NCBI RefSeq assembly: GCF_002743255.1 | Contig: NZ_PDYY01000002.1 | Location: 1-64,000, forward strand | Origin: Sporosarcina sp. P2 | GTDB taxonomy: Bacteria; Bacillota; Bacilli; Bacillales_A; Planococcaceae | Length of the DNA stretch: 64,000 nucleotides | Direction: 5' to 3' | Part shown: positions 1 through 7,592 of the stretch, piece after piece | Layout: the number at the start of each line of letters is the position of its first letter | How positions within the stretch are numbered: position 1 is the first letter of the stretch | Translations under genes and position numbers: made by a program | Notes under the pieces: model-generated | What the model was told of the DNA's origin: nothing | What the model saw: only the letters and a program-made list of their open reading frames with translations | Database searches by the model: none

Positions 1-328
1 CGAACGCACTTGCAGGCAATCGAGTATAGTCGATTCGGTACCATTTCGTATTGTCGATTTTCATCTTGTTGTATTCAGAGATCGAAATGAGGTATCCTTG
101 TTTCTCCAAATTATAAATCGTGCGTTTGATCGTCATTCGTGACAAGAAAGAAAATTCTTCCAACCATTGATCATACGTTTTACATACCCATAAATGGCCA
201 TCATGCATATCTTTTGAATGGAGTGAACGGAAATGCAATTGCTGCAGAAATAACGCCTCGTTTAACCCGACTAGATGCACAAGAGACGGTAGTAATTGTA
301 ATGGCTGTTCATTGATTAATAACTTCAT
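1..328 (-). CDS. Winged-helix replication-initiator-like protein, C-terminus cut by window edge
   Basis: Partial gene running off the left edge; the visible 109 residues begin MKLLINEQPLQLLPSLVHLV. The segment GLNEALFLQQLH followed by WLEEFSFLSRMTIKRTIYNLEKQGYL looks like the N-terminal winged helix of phage and plasmid replisome-organiser/DnaD-like proteins, in which a helix-turn-helix (FLSRMTIKRTIYNL) precedes a beta wing. The ATG at 326-328 follows GGAGG at good spacing. It is a clear paralogue of the next gene (494-847), and the two share upstream sequence. The family resemblance is recognised by pattern only; DNA binding is likely, but a replication role is not shown. Confidence 0.6.
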   Translation of the reverse strand, partial: MKLLINEQPLQLLPSLVHLVGLNEALFLQQLHFRSLHSKDMHDGHLWVCKTYDQWLEEFSFLSRMTIKRTIYNLEKQGYLISISEYNKMKIDNTKWYRIDYTRLPASAF

Positions 329-351
329 ACGGAATTCCTCCTCTATTGCGT

Positions 352-412
352 GTAAGTGATAGCAATACACCACTTCACTTACTATATAGAGGGCTTTTTG
401 GATAAGGATACT
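352..412 (-). repeat. Upstream region duplicated between the two winged-helix genes (copy A)
   Basis: This stretch aligns with 873-933, about three quarters identical by eye. Shared blocks are GTAAGTG, a TATATAG segment read on the minus strand, and a TATCCTTAT block. GTAAGTG (352-358) and CACTTAC (375-381) form an inverted repeat next to the possible -10 TATATAG. It probably holds the promoter and an operator of the gene ending at the left edge. Confidence 0.5.
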
Positions 413-493
413 CATTTTGGAATTAATTTCAGGCTACAAAATCGCACGAAAAAAGAGCGGAAGCATAGAGCCTCCACTCACCTGTAATAGACA

Positions 494-847
494 TTAGTTC
501 ACGTTCAAAAGTTCTTCTCTCGCTGGTTGTAGCAGAAATATCGCATTTGACTCACATACTTCGTAATCTACGAGATACATCTTTTCTCCAAAGTTCTGTC
601 GCATAGAACGAATGTAACCGGATTTCTCCAACTTTCGAATTGCTCGAATAATCGTAGCCATTGACCAGAAACTCATCACGTCATGCCACTCTTTATACGA
701 TCTCCTCACCCACTGCGTTCCTTCTACCGTATCATGAGGACCGAAAGACAGCTCATGGATTTGTTGCAGGAACATCGATTCATTAAGTCCGATCTGTGCC
801 GCCGTGTGTGGATGAAATTGCAGAAATGGTTCATGGATCATTTGCAT
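494..847 (-). CDS. Winged-helix replication-initiator-like protein, 117 aa
   Basis: Small protein with GLNESMFLQQIHEL near residue 19 and a helix-turn-helix/wing (FWSMATIIRAIRKLEKSGYI) near residues 60-80, the same layout as the truncated gene to its left. The family is seen in phage replisome organisers and plasmid replication proteins. The ATG at 847 has GGGGGA seven bases upstream. No phage or plasmid gene is adjacent, so this looks like a free-standing regulator or a remnant of a mobile element. The C-terminal extension is short and no effector domain is visible. Confidence 0.6.
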   Translation of the reverse strand: MQMIHEPFLQFHPHTAAQIGLNESMFLQQIHELSFGPHDTVEGTQWVRRSYKEWHDVMSFWSMATIIRAIRKLEKSGYIRSMRQNFGEKMYLVDYEVCESNAIFLLQPAREELLNVN

Positions 848-872
848 GATGGTATCCCCCTACTAACTAGTT

Positions 873-933
873 GTAAGTGGCAGCTATTTGCCTCTTCACT
901 AGCTATATAGAGATCTTTTTGAATAAGGATACG
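873..933 (-). repeat. Upstream region duplicated between the two winged-helix genes (copy B)
   Basis: Counterpart of 352-412, upstream of the 494-847 gene. It keeps GTAAGTG, the TATATAG element and the TATCCTTAT block at matching positions, but its inverted repeat is degenerate. It probably contains the promoter. Confidence 0.5.
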
Positions 934-1044
934 CCTTTTTAAAAATAATTTACTTGATGAGACGACTGAAGCTCATTGTCGTGAGAAACGTCGGTCGTTT
1001 ACAAGGTGCCGATCTTCGCCTATGCGATTGGAAATCGCTATTCG

Positions 1045-1569
1045 TTATTCAGGATTCACTTGAAGCTCTACTGTGATTGTAATATCATCGCCTACCAATA
1101 CGCCACCTGTTTCTAGTGCTTGGTTCCAAGTTAAACCATATTCTTTTCTAGAAATTTTTATCCCCGTCTCAAAACCGACTACATCTACACCCCATGGGTT
1201 TTTTCCAGCACCTGTACGCGTCACGTTAAACGTAGTGTTCTTCGAAATATCTTTCACTTTCAGATCCCCTGTTACATCATATTCGTCTTCACCTGTTTTC
1301 ACAATTTCAGTTGAATTAAATGTGATATGTGGATATTGTTCTACATCAAAAAAGTCAGCTGAACGAAGGTGATTGTCACGATCTTCATTATGAGTATTGA
1401 TCGTGTTCACATCAATCTCAAAGTGGATTTTCGCATCGGTTAAATTGTCAAGATCCCCAGTAACTGAACCTTCAATCCCAGTAAAACTACCTCTCACATT
1501 GGATACCATCATATGTCGAACTGAAAAACCTACGTTTGAGTGCGCTGCATCTACATTCCATTTTGTCAT
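1045..1569 (-). CDS. YceI-family polyisoprenoid-binding-like protein
   Basis: 174 residues starting MTKWNVDAAHSNVGFSVRHM, the typical opening of YceI proteins (W-x-D-x-x-H-S-x-V-x-F-x-x-x-H), with the later family segment KEYGLTWN before a C-terminal beta strand. YceI folds into a lipocalin-like barrel that binds isoprenoid or amide lipids. No signal peptide is present, so this copy is cytoplasmic, as is usual in Firmicutes. It lies 150 bases from the FMN reductase on the same strand, but both have separate operator-like sequences, and co-regulation by an MhqR-type repressor is inferred. Ribosome site AAAAAGGAGAG precedes the ATG. Confidence 0.9.
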   Translation of the reverse strand: MTKWNVDAAHSNVGFSVRHMMVSNVRGSFTGIEGSVTGDLDNLTDAKIHFEIDVNTINTHNEDRDNHLRSADFFDVEQYPHITFNSTEIVKTGEDEYDVTGDLKVKDISKNTTFNVTRTGAGKNPWGVDVVGFETGIKISRKEYGLTWNQALETGGVLVGDDITITVELQVNPE

Positions 1570-1615
1570 GTTAAAACTCTCCTTTTTATGTGTTCAGGCC
1601 ACCGTATAGTGCATT

Positions 1616-1633
1616 TATCTCGAATTACATACA
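1616..1633 (-). promoter_or_regulatory. MhqR-like operator half-site upstream of yceI
   Basis: TATCTCGAATTACATA matches the left half of the Bacillus MhqR operator (TATCTCGAATTCGAGATA-type palindrome, recalled from B. subtilis work). The right half is degenerate. The same core occurs upstream of the FMN reductase at 2609-2626. Confidence 0.4.
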
Positions 1634-1719
1634 TTCAATTGGATGGCATCCGAAATTTTTACCATTTTGGCCATACGTTTTATTAATATGGTCATTACAA
1701 AGATCTATATACCCGTACA

Positions 1720-2265
1720 TTATTTGCGTATGGTATGTAACGCAGTGGTCCAAGGGATGACTTGGTCTAACATTTGCTCTACTGAAGCGGCTTGCACTGC
1801 CGCTGGTTTGAAATCCGTGCCATTTTCGAAATCTGTAAATAAGGATAATGCAGGATGAACACGAACGTGCGCTATGGATAATTCACTTAAAATTCCACGC
1901 AAATGTTCTGCTGCACGTGCTCCGCCAACTGAACCATATGAAACGATACCTGCTGCTTTGTCGTTCCACTCTACACGAAGGTAGTCTAATGCATTTTTAA
2001 GTGCAGCGGAAATGGAATGATTGTATTCTGAAACGATGAATACAAATCCATCCTGTTTCGCGATAATTTCTGACCAAGCTGCTGCGCCTGATGCATCTCT
2101 ACCTGATTCACCTAAAAGCGGTAATGCATAATCTGCGATATCGATAACTGTGTAATTCGCATCCCCGCGTTGATCTGCTAATTCTTTGACCCATGCTCCG
2201 ACTTGTGGACTTACGCGTCCCTCGCGTGTTGACCCTAAAATAATCCCTATGTTTAATTTTGTCAT
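1720..2265 (-). CDS. NADPH-dependent FMN reductase (flavodoxin-fold, quinone/azo reductase type)
   Basis: 181 residues, MTKLNIGIILGSTREGRVSP. The GSTREGR loop near residues 11-17 is the FMN phosphate-binding loop of the NADPH-dependent FMN reductase family; FIVSEYNHSISAALKNALDYL and SYGSVGGARAAEHLR are the other flavin-site segments. Such enzymes reduce quinones, azo dyes or chromate using NADPH. I chose the ATG at 2265 because GGAGGAAATAACT lies directly upstream; a longer in-frame start at 2316 has no ribosome site. The promoter and MhqR-like operators upstream fit quinone-inducible expression. Confidence 0.88.
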   Translation of the reverse strand: MTKLNIGIILGSTREGRVSPQVGAWVKELADQRGDANYTVIDIADYALPLLGESGRDASGAAAWSEIIAKQDGFVFIVSEYNHSISAALKNALDYLRVEWNDKAAGIVSYGSVGGARAAEHLRGILSELSIAHVRVHPALSLFTDFENGTDFKPAAVQAASVEQMLDQVIPWTTALHTIRK

Positions 2266-2529
2266 AGTTATTTCCTCCTCTTGTTTTTTTCCAAAAAAAG
2301 TACCGAAAAAACCCATTTCACTTCCGACTCCTCACAAATATTCTTTATTGATTGTAGGTACTCTTCCTACTCTATCGAATGGTTTCACTGATGATTTCAT
2401 TTTTGGCGGATGTAATTCAAGAGAGATTATAACCGAAAATCTCTGTTTCCCGCATTGTTTGTTACAGCCGTAACATGATCATGTATGATAAGGTTCAAAA
2501 TACCTCCTATTATTAAACTGAATTGATTT

Positions 2530-2549
2530 AATACTAATTCGAGGTATTA
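2530..2549. promoter_or_regulatory. Second MhqR-like operator
   Basis: AATACTAATTCGAGGTATT is an imperfect palindrome (AATAC...GTATT) containing ATTCGAG, the right half of the MhqR-type operator. It lies about 80 bases downstream of the better site at 2609-2626, in the leader of the FMN reductase gene. AATACCTC near 2499 and GAGGTATT at 2541 also form an 8-base inverted repeat across this leader. Confidence 0.35.
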
Positions 2550-2608
2550 TCGTAAAAAAATGAAATTGTATGAATCTGAACTTCAACCAAAGTTATAACT
2601 AATTAACT

Positions 2609-2626
2609 TATCTCGAATTCGTAGTA
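2609..2626 (-). promoter_or_regulatory. MhqR-like operator abutting the FMN reductase promoter
   Basis: TATCTCGAATTCGTAGTA matches the MhqR operator type at about 14 of 18 positions and lies directly against the -10 hexamer at 2627-2632. A repressor bound here would block transcription start. The match to MhqR is from memory of the B. subtilis consensus; no mhqR gene is in the window. Confidence 0.5.
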
Positions 2627-2656
2627 AATATATCACGAGTCTATTTAAGTTGTCAA
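2627..2656 (-). promoter_or_regulatory. SigA promoter of the FMN reductase gene
   Basis: On the minus strand, TTGACA (2651-2656) is followed after 18 bases by TATATT (2627-2632). This is the strongest vegetative promoter visible in the first 10 kb. The leader to the ATG is about 360 bases, long enough to hold the second operator. Confidence 0.65.
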
Positions 2657-2686
2657 CACTTTAATTTTTTTACTGTATGACGGCCG

Positions 2687-3424
2687 TTAGCTCTTTACTC
2701 CACTAATCGTTCCGACCATAGACATCGGTGCATTCATCTCAACAAAAAACAACACCAAGGTCGTGTCTACATTCGCGGTGATAGCTGGAAGATCATGGAC
2801 CAAATTCGTTACGGCTTCTTGTTTGCCTATCGTAAGATGCTGCATCGTAATCTCTCCATTCATTACATATAGAAAAGGCGTTAGCCCGGTATATGTTGGA
2901 ACGTCTAGCACTTCACCCGCTTTCGGATGCGCGTCTAGTATACAGACTTGTTGCCTGACGTAAAGTGGCGCTTTGCTTCCTTCAGGTCCTACTAAGACAT
3001 ACCAATCTTTTTGATCTATCGGTTTTTCATGAAATTGAATGGCCGGTGGTAGGTCCGTTTCATTCGGTCGAACGAAGATTTGAAGCATTTCTACTTCATC
3101 TTCTTTCACTTTTTCTTCATGCCAAAAGCCTGCTCCTGCATTCATCATCATGAGTGTCCTCCGTGCAATAGCTGCTTCAAAACCCGCAGAATCTTTGTGA
3201 TGCATGACGCCTGAGCTAATGTAACTTAAAATTTCATCATTTACGTGTTGATGCATTCTAATCGTAAGACCTTTTTTCATGACGGCATGATCAATGATAG
3301 CTAATGGTCCAAACGTCGTGTCCTTCTTTTCATCCTGAAGAATGTTGCCTGGTTGAACCCGTGTAATGGTAAATGGTCCAGTAAACGGCTTTGAATGACT
3401 ACTTGCTGCAAGTTTTTGTAACAA
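2687..3424 (-). CDS. Pirin-family bicupin protein
   Basis: 245 residues. The N-terminal cupin carries the metal ligands typical of pirin: FGPLAIIDH, MHQHVNDEILSYI and GFWHEEKV. Pirins are iron cupins, some with quercetin 2,3-dioxygenase activity. The start is TTG at 3424, with AGGAGG seven bases upstream. It is the last gene of a three-gene set after a FrnE-like DsbA protein and a YdhR monooxygenase, all plausible electrophile/quinone-stress functions. The C-terminal half resembles pirin weakly, so the exact substrate cannot be told. Confidence 0.85.
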   Translation of the reverse strand: MLQKLAASSHSKPFTGPFTITRVQPGNILQDEKKDTTFGPLAIIDHAVMKKGLTIRMHQHVNDEILSYISSGVMHHKDSAGFEAAIARRTLMMMNAGAGFWHEEKVKEDEVEMLQIFVRPNETDLPPAIQFHEKPIDQKDWYVLVGPEGSKAPLYVRQQVCILDAHPKAGEVLDVPTYTGLTPFLYVMNGEITMQHLTIGKQEAVTNLVHDLPAITANVDTTLVLFFVEMNAPMSMVGTISGVKS

Positions 3425-3461
3425 ATAAACGCCTCCTTTCTATACCCATACTTCCAGTGAT

Positions 3462-3767
3462 TTATTTTACGGGACCTTTGTTAATCGCGGTAAGTGTAGA
3501 ATTGACTGCAAATATTTTAGCGTTAACGTCTGTAATCCCAAAGCTAGCCAATCTTTTAGTGTGCATCTCCACATACTTTTCAGCAGATTCCTTTGTTTCG
3601 AAATTGTAAATTCCACCTGCTTCATTCGTTTCAGGATTTTCCGTCCAAATTTTCCAAATGAATCCTTCTTCCTCATTAATACTCGTTGCTAAATCGGCAA
3701 ATGCTTCCGCCATGTCATCCCCGAATGGTCCATTCATTGTAAAATCAACTTGTACTACGTATGTCAT
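3462..3767 (-). CDS. ydhR: YdhR-type putative monooxygenase
   Basis: 101 residues with the ferredoxin-like alpha/beta barrel pattern of E. coli YdhR: FTMNGPFGDDMAEAFADLA, EEGFIWKIWTENPETNEAGG and a C-terminal VNAKIFAVN strand match closely. The family is related to dimeric heme-free monooxygenases acting on aromatic compounds; the substrate is unknown. The second ATG (3767) is preferred because AGGAG lies seven bases upstream, whereas the first ATG touches the ribosome site. It sits two bases downstream of the DsbA-like gene, so the pair is translationally coupled. Confidence 0.85.
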   Translation of the reverse strand: MTYVVQVDFTMNGPFGDDMAEAFADLATSINEEEGFIWKIWTENPETNEAGGIYNFETKESAEKYVEMHTKRLASFGITDVNAKIFAVNSTLTAINKGPVK

Positions 3768-3769
3768 GT

Positions 3770-4711
3770 TCATTCTCCTTTTGATTCAGTAGTTGTAAAA
3801 TAGATTTCTCCTAGAATTTCTTTTGCTTGATAACGTTTTGATGAAAGTTCTTTTTCTACAAATGAGGCAATATCTGATTGTTCAACATCATACATGACTT
3901 CAATTTCTTTTGAAAAAAGCAGTCTTTCTTTTTCAAGTACGCTAGAAAGTGCTGGTTGTTGCTTTGGTTGTAATACTTCCGCATCTAACACTTTTTTTAA
4001 TCCGTCAACGTACGTTTCAAGTGGACGTCCGCCTACAATTTTCACGCCTTTATTGTCCGCATTGATCATAATGATGCTGGGGAAACCAGTAGCGCCTAAA
4101 CTTCTAGCCAGAGCAAAATCTTCATGTAATAGTTGTTGTCCGATTGGTTGTTCGGCTTCATTGACGATCGCTTCTCCATCAAGGCCAAGTGTATGGACGA
4201 TTTCAATCATTACAGAACGTTCCGAAATGTTTTGATTGAATACAAAAAGTTCTTCTCTTGTACGTCGTAAATAATCAGATGCTAAAGCGTCATTATAATT
4301 TTTTTGAATGATTTTAAATACTCGAGAGGGTGGATAAGATGATTGAACTGGATGATCGATCATGACACTGCCATCAATCGGCATTCTTGCATGTTCTCCA
4401 ACTTCTCTCCAGTGACCCGCCACGTCAGCCGGCTTATAAATTCCATTTGCGGGATCGATTGGCCCATCATGCCATTTTTCCAATAAACCGCCCATGACGG
4501 TGTGCATGTTGAAGTAACTACCATACTGCTCTACAAAACGTCTTAGAACAGGTTCAATCGCCCAACAATGAGAGCATATAGGATCCGTCACATAGTACAG
4601 ATTAATCTCTTTTGCTGGCTGGTTAAAGTCGATGATCTCCATTTCTTCATTTCCAGCTTCTCCACATACACCTGTTTCCATATCACATATCATATTATTA
4701 TTGTTTTTCAA
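3770..4711 (-). CDS. FrnE-like DsbA-family oxidoreductase
   Basis: 313 residues from a TTG start at 4711, preceded by AAGGGG nine bases upstream; an upstream ATG at 4768 lacks a clear ribosome site. After a short Cys-containing leader (MICDMETGVCG) comes a thioredoxin-fold DsbA/FrnE domain with active site ICSHCW (Cys46, Cys49), a helical insertion, and the cis-Pro loop GATGFPSIIMI near residue 215. FrnE/YwbO proteins act in thiol-disulfide exchange in the cytoplasm. It is first gene of the operon with ydhR and pirin and is divergent from a TetR regulator. Confidence 0.85.
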   Translation of the reverse strand: MKNNNNMICDMETGVCGEAGNEEMEIIDFNQPAKEINLYYVTDPICSHCWAIEPVLRRFVEQYGSYFNMHTVMGGLLEKWHDGPIDPANGIYKPADVAGHWREVGEHARMPIDGSVMIDHPVQSSYPPSRVFKIIQKNYNDALASDYLRRTREELFVFNQNISERSVMIEIVHTLGLDGEAIVNEAEQPIGQQLLHEDFALARSLGATGFPSIIMINADNKGVKIVGGRPLETYVDGLKKVLDAEVLQPKQQPALSSVLEKERLLFSKEIEVMYDVEQSDIASFVEKELSSKRYQAKEILGEIYFTTTESKGE

Positions 4712-4888
4712 TGTCTGATTCCCCTTTTCAAACGTCTCATCCGCTTGATACTTGCGATTCATTCTCACTATTACAGAGCATTCACATTACAGTAAGTTCC
4801 TGTTGCTTCACGTGTTAATCATTTGCTTACCACTAAATTCTATACCAAAATGAAATGAATCAACACCAATAGAACCTTGAATATGTCG

Positions 4889-4919
4889 CTTATACAACAC
4901 ATCGAAGATATTGTATAAG
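4889..4919. promoter_or_regulatory. Operator: perfect 9+9 inverted repeat between dsbA operon and tetR
   Basis: CTTATACAA (4889-4897) and TTGTATAAG (4911-4919) are exact reverse complements separated by 13 bases, immediately upstream of the tetR ribosome site (GTAGGAGG). Its position between divergent genes is typical for a TetR autoregulatory operator that may also control the dsbA-ydhR-pirin operon. Confidence 0.65.
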
Positions 4920-4938
4920 AAGTAGGAGGAAAACCTAT

Positions 4939-5511
4939 ATGAATCAACCAAAGACAGATCCACGAATTCAACGCACTCGTAAATTAATTATGGATTCTTT
5001 TATGGAACTGTCGAATATAAAAGAGTTTAAAGAGATTACCATTACAGATATTGCGGCTGAAGCGATGATTAATCGGGCCACGTTTTATTATCACTTCGAA
5101 GATATCTATGATTTATTAGAAAAAGTATTATCTGAAGTATTGCTAGTAAATCTGAATTGTAGTAATTATCCACATAATGAATTAACTGAAGAAGCTATAA
5201 CTAGTATTTTTGTAGCCATCACGAACTTCCAAAAATCCTTATCGAATCGTTGTCATAGAGGATATGAAGATACCATTGCCCGGATTATTAGAGAACAGCT
5301 TGAAATCATTTTTTATCAATTACTTTCACCACAACAGCATTCCGAAAAAGATGAAGGGTTGAGAATTATGGCTATCATATTGAGCTCTGGCATGTACGGA
5401 GCTTCTGTAGACTGGATGAGAAATAGTCACAAGATAACGCCAGAAGAATTTATTGAATTAGCTATACCTCATTTACTCCCTGCTCATCATATTGGGTCTC
5501 CTGACAACTAA
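4939..5511 (+). CDS. TetR/AcrR-family transcriptional regulator
   Basis: 190 residues. The N-terminal TetR helix-turn-helix is clear: RTRKLIMDSFMEL, then ITITDIAAEAMINRATFYYHFEDIYDLLEKV at about residues 33-65. The C-terminal ligand domain resembles the TetR_C subgroup of free-standing Firmicute regulators (Tyr-Tyr-His-Phe helix, no recognisable ligand motif). A GTAGGAGG ribosome site precedes the ATG. It is divergent from the dsbA-ydhR-pirin operon over a perfect inverted repeat, so it probably represses itself and that operon; the inducer is unknown. Confidence 0.88.
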   Translation: MNQPKTDPRIQRTRKLIMDSFMELSNIKEFKEITITDIAAEAMINRATFYYHFEDIYDLLEKVLSEVLLVNLNCSNYPHNELTEEAITSIFVAITNFQKSLSNRCHRGYEDTIARIIREQLEIIFYQLLSPQQHSEKDEGLRIMAIILSSGMYGASVDWMRNSHKITPEEFIELAIPHLLPAHHIGSPDN

Positions 5512-5751
5512 ATATACCTGTCGATGGTCTGAATAGGTATAGATAATAGGTTGTACACCTACATTCGATAGATGCTCCAGAACGAAAGACACTCACTAGG
5601 CCACATACCAATAAAATACTGCCTTTCCTCTTCTTGGATCAAGGAATTCTCTTTTAAAAAATAACGTGCTATGGTAATATTCGGAATATAGTAAAAGGTA
5701 TTGACCTTTCTAATAGTTGTCTGTTAAATTATATTGTAGTATATAATATTC
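5512..5751 (+). other. Intergenic region between tetR and the brnQ T-box, containing a probable promoter
   Basis: TATACCT and AGGTATA just after the tetR stop form a weak dyad without a T run. A TATAAT at 5742-5747 with TTGTCT at 5717-5722 (19-base spacer), or TTGACC at 5701-5706 with TTAAAT at 5724, could drive the T-box leader. Nothing else is recognised. Confidence 0.35.
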
Positions 5752-6013
5752 AGTGACGAGAAAGAGTACGGTATGAAGTTCGTTCCCCAGAGAGTCGACA
5801 TGTGGTGAGAGTCGATGAACAGAGCATATCCGAAAATCATCTCTAAGATGCAAAGTTGAAAATAGTAAATTTTGCCGGATTTCCAACGTTACATGGAAAA
5901 CATATAATCGTAAGATGAATTAGAATGAAACGTTTTTATCGTTTACGAAGCTTTTGGAACATGGGTGGTACCGCGAGTAAAAACTCGTCCCTATTTAGGG
6001 GCGAGTTTTTTCT
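5752..6013 (+). ncRNA. T-box riboswitch of brnQ, probable isoleucine specifier
   Basis: The conserved T-box sequence GGGTGGTACCGCG is at 5963-5975, followed by a strong terminator hairpin (AACTCGTCCCTA against TAGGGGCGAGTT) and a T run ending near 6011. At the base of stem I, GAGA (5758-5761) pairs with UCUC (5840-5843). The specifier loop has AGUA on the 5' side and GAAAAUCA on the 3' side. The best reading of the specifier is AUC (5836-5838, Ile) followed by A. Uncharged tRNA-Ile would stabilise the antiterminator and allow transcription of the branched-chain amino acid carrier. The specifier assignment is an inference. Confidence 0.88.
5979..6013 (+). terminator. T-box intrinsic terminator
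   Basis: Stem AACTCGTCCCTA / TAGGGGCGAGTT with a short loop, followed by TTTTTTC. This is the alternative to the antiterminator that contains the T-box sequence. Confidence 0.85.
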
Positions 6014-6035
6014 GCGCAAAAATAAAGGAGAGATA

Positions 6036-6095
6036 ATGGTATATGAACAGAGCACCGGATTGATCAAAACTATCGTATGCAATGAAGAGTGTTAG
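6036..6095 (+). CDS. Possible 19-codon leader ORF between T-box and brnQ
   Basis: AAAGGAGAGATA precedes ATG at 6036; the frame reads MVYEQSTGLIKTIVCNEEC and stops at TAG 6093-6095. The ribosome site is better than that of many full genes here. It may be a translated leader peptide or the 5' remnant of a gene once controlled by the T-box and since deleted, which would also explain the 220-base gap before brnQ. No homologue is recognised. Confidence 0.3.
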   Translation: MVYEQSTGLIKTIVCNEEC

Positions 6096-6233
6096 ATGAA
6101 TTCAACCACGTTGGGTACATAATCGACACAATTCACATTATATTTTGCGAAGTCTTACTATTCTAAATGCAATTACACATATATTATGTACTTTCATTTT
6201 ACTCTACACACAAAAACATCAGGAGGTATTATA

Positions 6234-7535
6234 GTGAGTAAAAAAAACATACTATTCACGGGATTCATGCTCTTCTCTTTATTCTTTGGAGCTGGAAATC
6301 TGATTTTCCCACCATTTCTAGGCTTAGAATCAGGGACTAATTTTGCACCCGCCATTGTAGGCTTCCTAATCACAGGCGTTCTACTACCGTTCATGGCTAT
6401 TCTTGCGATCGCCTTGTCTGATAACGGGCTATTGTCTATGGGTAGCCGCGTACATAAAGTGTTCGGAATGATTTTTGCGATCATCATCTATATGTCGATT
6501 GGAGCATTTTATGGTATTCCAAGAGCATCCAATGTTGCGTATGAGTTAGGATTTAAACAGATAGTGGAAGCGAACGGCAACTTACCGTTGCTTATATTCT
6601 CTCTAGTATTTTTCGGTATAACCTACTACATTAGCTTAAATCCTAAAAAAATCGTCGATCGCATCGGCCAGTTTTTAACACCTATTCTACTGTTGGTTTT
6701 AGGCGTGCTCGTTGTCCAAGCGTTTATCAAATTTGATAACATATCTTCAGCTCCAGCAGATGATTATGCATCAACTCCATTTGTAAATGGATTCTTAGAA
6801 GGTTACTTCACGATGGATGCCGTGGCAGCTCTAGCGTTCGGGATTGTCGTGATCAATGCGCTCAAAGATAAAGGTTCAAGGTCGAAGTCAGAACTTGTTA
6901 AAGGAACGTTGGGTGCTGGCTTCATCGCTAGTATCGGATTGGCCGTTGTGTATTTCTCACTCGGATGGATTGGTAAAGTCATTCCAAAAGAACAAACATT
7001 TGGAAACGGTGCGGAAGTATTAACTGCAGCCGCAAGCATGTTATTCCCAAGTGGCGGAGGACTCCTTTTTGGTATCATCGTCATACTAGCCTGTTTAACG
7101 ACATGTGTCGGTCTAATTAATGCTTGTTCAAGGTTCTTCAATGAAATATATCCGAAGTTCAGTTACCAAGCCTATGTCGCGATTTTTGTAGTATTCGCCT
7201 TGGTAGTATCTAATTTAGGATTGAATGCTATATTAGCTTTGGCCATACCTTTATTAGTATTTATTTATCCAATCTCGATTGTACTAGTCATTCTTTCCTT
7301 ATCCCAACATGTTGTGGGTGGCGGCAAGATGATGTATCGGCTATCTATATTTATCACATTCGTTTTTGCGTTATACGAAGTATTCGCTAGCACGGGGTAC
7401 AGTTCTGATCGCGTTACCGAGTGGCTAAACGTTATTCCGTTTTTCGAACATGGACTCGGCTGGGCTGTACCAGCGTTCGTCGCAGCAGTGGCTGGTTATA
7501 TACTAGATAAGTTCGACAAACAAGGAAATAAGTAA
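6234..7535 (+). CDS. brnQ: Branched-chain amino acid:cation symporter BrnQ
   Basis: 433 residues from a GTG start at 6234 with AGGAGG seven bases upstream; an upstream ATG at 6186 has no ribosome site. The protein has about twelve membrane segments. The opening KNILFTGFMLFSLFFGAGNLIFPP is the BrnQ/LIVCS family signature, where a re-entrant GAGN element is expected to bind Na+ and substrate. It imports Leu, Ile and Val. The T-box upstream ties expression to uncharged tRNA, probably tRNA-Ile. Length and topology are normal for the family. Confidence 0.95.
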   Translation: MSKKNILFTGFMLFSLFFGAGNLIFPPFLGLESGTNFAPAIVGFLITGVLLPFMAILAIALSDNGLLSMGSRVHKVFGMIFAIIIYMSIGAFYGIPRASNVAYELGFKQIVEANGNLPLLIFSLVFFGITYYISLNPKKIVDRIGQFLTPILLLVLGVLVVQAFIKFDNISSAPADDYASTPFVNGFLEGYFTMDAVAALAFGIVVINALKDKGSRSKSELVKGTLGAGFIASIGLAVVYFSLGWIGKVIPKEQTFGNGAEVLTAAASMLFPSGGGLLFGIIVILACLTTCVGLINACSRFFNEIYPKFSYQAYVAIFVVFALVVSNLGLNAILALAIPLLVFIYPISIVLVILSLSQHVVGGGKMMYRLSIFITFVFALYEVFASTGYSSDRVTEWLNVIPFFEHGLGWAVPAFVAAVAGYILDKFDKQGNK

Positions 7536-7544
7536 AACAACTAG

Positions 7545-7583
7545 AAAATCCCGCTTCTTTTTTAAAAGGAGCGGGATTTTTTG
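7545..7583. terminator. Bidirectional terminator between brnQ and pepF
   Basis: AAAATCCCGCT (7545-7555) and AGCGGGATTTT (7570-7580) form an 11-base stem with T runs on both strands, placed between convergent genes. Confidence 0.9.
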
Positions 7584-7592
7584 TCTTCAGGA

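Noticed and set aside
6186..6233. Upstream ATG for BrnQ
   Set aside because: No ribosome site, and the membrane protein begins right after the GTG that follows AGGAGG.
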